Source of the DNA: Candidatus Nitrosopolaris nunavutensis
GTDB taxonomy: Archaea > Thermoproteota > Nitrososphaeria > Nitrososphaerales > Nitrososphaeraceae
NCBI GenBank assembly: GCA_002501855.1
Contig: DAOM01000112.1
Location: 798-6,104, forward strand
Direction: 5' to 3'
Length of the DNA: 5,307 nucleotides
Below, piece by piece: positions 4,886 to 5,307 of this stretch (position 1 is its first letter; each line of letters opens with the position of its first letter). The notes under the pieces are model-generated. The model saw nothing but the letters and a program-made list of their open reading frames with translations, was not told the DNA's origin and searched no databases. Made by a program: the position numbers and the translations under genes.

Positions 4886-4908
4886 CCTGTATAAGCAAGC
4901 CTGTATAA
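4886..4908 (+). promoter_or_regulatory. Direct repeat CCTGTATAA x2 carrying a TATA box
   Basis: CCTGTATAA occurs at 4886-4894 and again at 4900-4908, a 14-nt period. The second copy extends to TGTATAAAT, a good archaeal TATA box. Its centre lies 26 nt before the ATG of the small plus-strand frame at 4932. The minus-strand regulator starts about 105 nt away, so this appears to serve plus-strand transcription. Confidence 0.4.
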
Positions 4909-4931
4909 ATTGTTAAGTTGGTTATAATTGA

Positions 4932-5072
4932 ATGAAAAATGGACCAGTCATTGTCTTACTGAAAGGCTGCGAGCACGTATATCTCGAAAAAAATAATGGA
5001 GAGAATATGTCTTTACTCTTGACTTGCGCTAGATCAGCGGTGTATGTCGGCACTATTGTCGCCAGTATTTAG
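4932..5072 (+). CDS. Possible leaderless 46-residue protein, antisense to secreted paralog 2
   Basis: The ATG at 4932 opens a 46-codon frame ending at TAG 5070-5072. It encodes a basic start (MKNGP), a short hydrophobic run (VIVLLKG), a polar middle with Cys and His (CEHVYLEKNNGEN), and a hydrophobic C-terminal half (MSLLLTCARSAVYVGTIVASI) that could associate with membrane. The main support is the TATA box at 4902-4910, centred exactly 26 nt upstream. The last 39 bases overlap the 3' end of the secreted paralog on the opposite strand, so part of the frame may be open only because of that gene. I do not recognise a family. A non-coding or antisense RNA from the same promoter is an equal possibility. 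Confidence 0.3.
   Translation: MKNGPVIVLLKGCEHVYLEKNNGENMSLLLTCARSAVYVGTIVASI
4987..4993 (-). terminator. T7 tract downstream of secreted paralog 2
   Basis: Seven A on the plus strand give TTATTTTTTTC on the minus strand, about 40 nt after the stop codon of the gene at 5034-5261. A 4-bp hairpin, CGCT/AGCG (5027-5030 with 5036-5039), spans that stop. A T-rich tract alone can terminate archaeal transcription. Confidence 0.45.
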
Positions 5073-5261
5073 GCAAAATGAGCTATTACTACAGACATTG
5101 GCTTGGCTTATGTCTTGACTGACTTTTATGCTGTTGCTGTTATTATTATGGTTGTGGTGTCCGTATGCCAAAGCCTGTTGTGGTACAGCGAATGCTACTG
5201 CAGTCATAGCTACTGTTGCTATTATCGCCGCAATTGCTAAAGTTGTGTTCTTGTGATTCAT
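5034..5261 (-). CDS. Small secreted Asn/His-rich peptide, paralog 2
   Basis: The 75-residue product has a signal peptide at about 1-32 (MNHKNTTLAIA, hydrophobic core, VPQQALA before Tyr). The mature part starts YGHHNHNNNSNS, continues SIKVSQDISQANV, and has Cys at 57 and 63 (CX5C) followed by LNTGDNSADIHR. It shares with paralog 1 the whole signal, the HHNHNN block and the SIKV.Q.I.Q segment; it has a 3-residue Asn/Ser insert and a different tail. Ser/Asn repeats between polar-hydrophobic alternations suggest an extended or beta-rich extracellular peptide. The two Cys could form a disulfide outside the cell. The mature N-terminus, Tyr-Gly-His, again places His third. Function is unknown. The upstream 46 nt resemble the promoter of paralog 1, so co-regulation is likely (inferred). 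Confidence 0.88.
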   Translation of the reverse strand: MNHKNTTLAIAAIIATVAMTAVAFAVPQQALAYGHHNHNNNSNSIKVSQDISQANVCSNSSFCLNTGDNSADIHR

Positions 5262-5307
5262 TTGTTCTCAGAGGACTATCTTCCATTATAGTATATTTGA
5301 ACTGCTT
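5262..5307 (-). promoter_or_regulatory. Promoter of secreted paralog 2, duplicate of that of paralog 1
   Basis: The minus strand has AAATATA (5292-5298) centred about 34 nt upstream of the ATG, predicting a leader of about 8 nt. It is flanked by AAGCAGTTC upstream and GATAGTCCTCTGAGAA downstream. The same blocks occur before paralog 1. The leader here is 4-5 nt longer because of extra bases (ACAA) next to the start codon. The repeat unit runs to the window edge. Confidence 0.6.

Noticed and set aside
1..5307. Search for a CRISPR array, a toxin-antitoxin pair or a defence operon
   Set aside because: There are no regularly spaced repeats, no overlapping small gene pair, and no nuclease, helicase or transposase motifs in the frames examined.

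Overview
The window most resembles the genome of an ammonia-oxidising archaeon of the class Nitrososphaeria, closest in style to Nitrososphaera or Nitrosocosmicus. The reasons are: AT-rich DNA; three small single-domain winged-helix regulators of kinds expanded in that group; short secreted Asn/His-rich peptides ending their signal in an A-L-A/Y site; a PepSY-like protein with a Met/Gly/His tail; and several start codons with a TATA-like element about 26 nt upstream and no Shine-Dalgarno sequence, which is the archaeal leaderless pattern. The assignment rests on recalled family features, not on a database search.

Layout. 1-591 (+): 3' part of a multi-pass membrane protein whose frame is open to the window edge, followed by a hairpin plus T7 terminator. 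651-1004 (-): ArsR-like winged-helix regulator. 1005-1420: about 400 nt with no convincing gene, holding a GC-rich palindrome, a cluster of GTCAT motifs, a 9-bp stem-loop and a terminator hairpin. 1421-1771 (-): PepSY-like protein with a Met-rich tail, lacking a signal peptide in its own frame. 1994-2509 (-): DUF488 protein, the best-conserved gene here. 2644-2760 (+): possible 38-residue secreted peptide, divergent from DUF488. 3033-3503 (+): second winged-helix regulator, from a TTG start. 3504-4035: a gene-poor stretch with protein-like but interrupted frames, possibly a decayed gene. 4036-5261 (-): a cassette of two paralogous secreted peptides flanking a third winged-helix protein (Sso10a/HTH_45-like). 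The paralogs share coding sequence and promoter. A possible 46-codon leaderless ORF runs antisense into the end of the upstream paralog.

How the parts may work together. Nothing indicates a multi-gene operon: nearly every gene appears to have its own promoter, and same-strand neighbours are 220 nt or more apart. The shared theme is small DNA-binding regulators interspersed with small exported or metal-binding-like proteins. The two secreted paralogs are predicted to expose a mature N-terminus with His at position 3 (an ATCUN-type Cu/Ni site), and the PepSY-like protein has nine Met and three His in its last 33 residues. A link to copper handling at the cell surface is inferred from composition only. 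No CRISPR array, rRNA, intact tRNA, transposase or insertion sequence was recognised.
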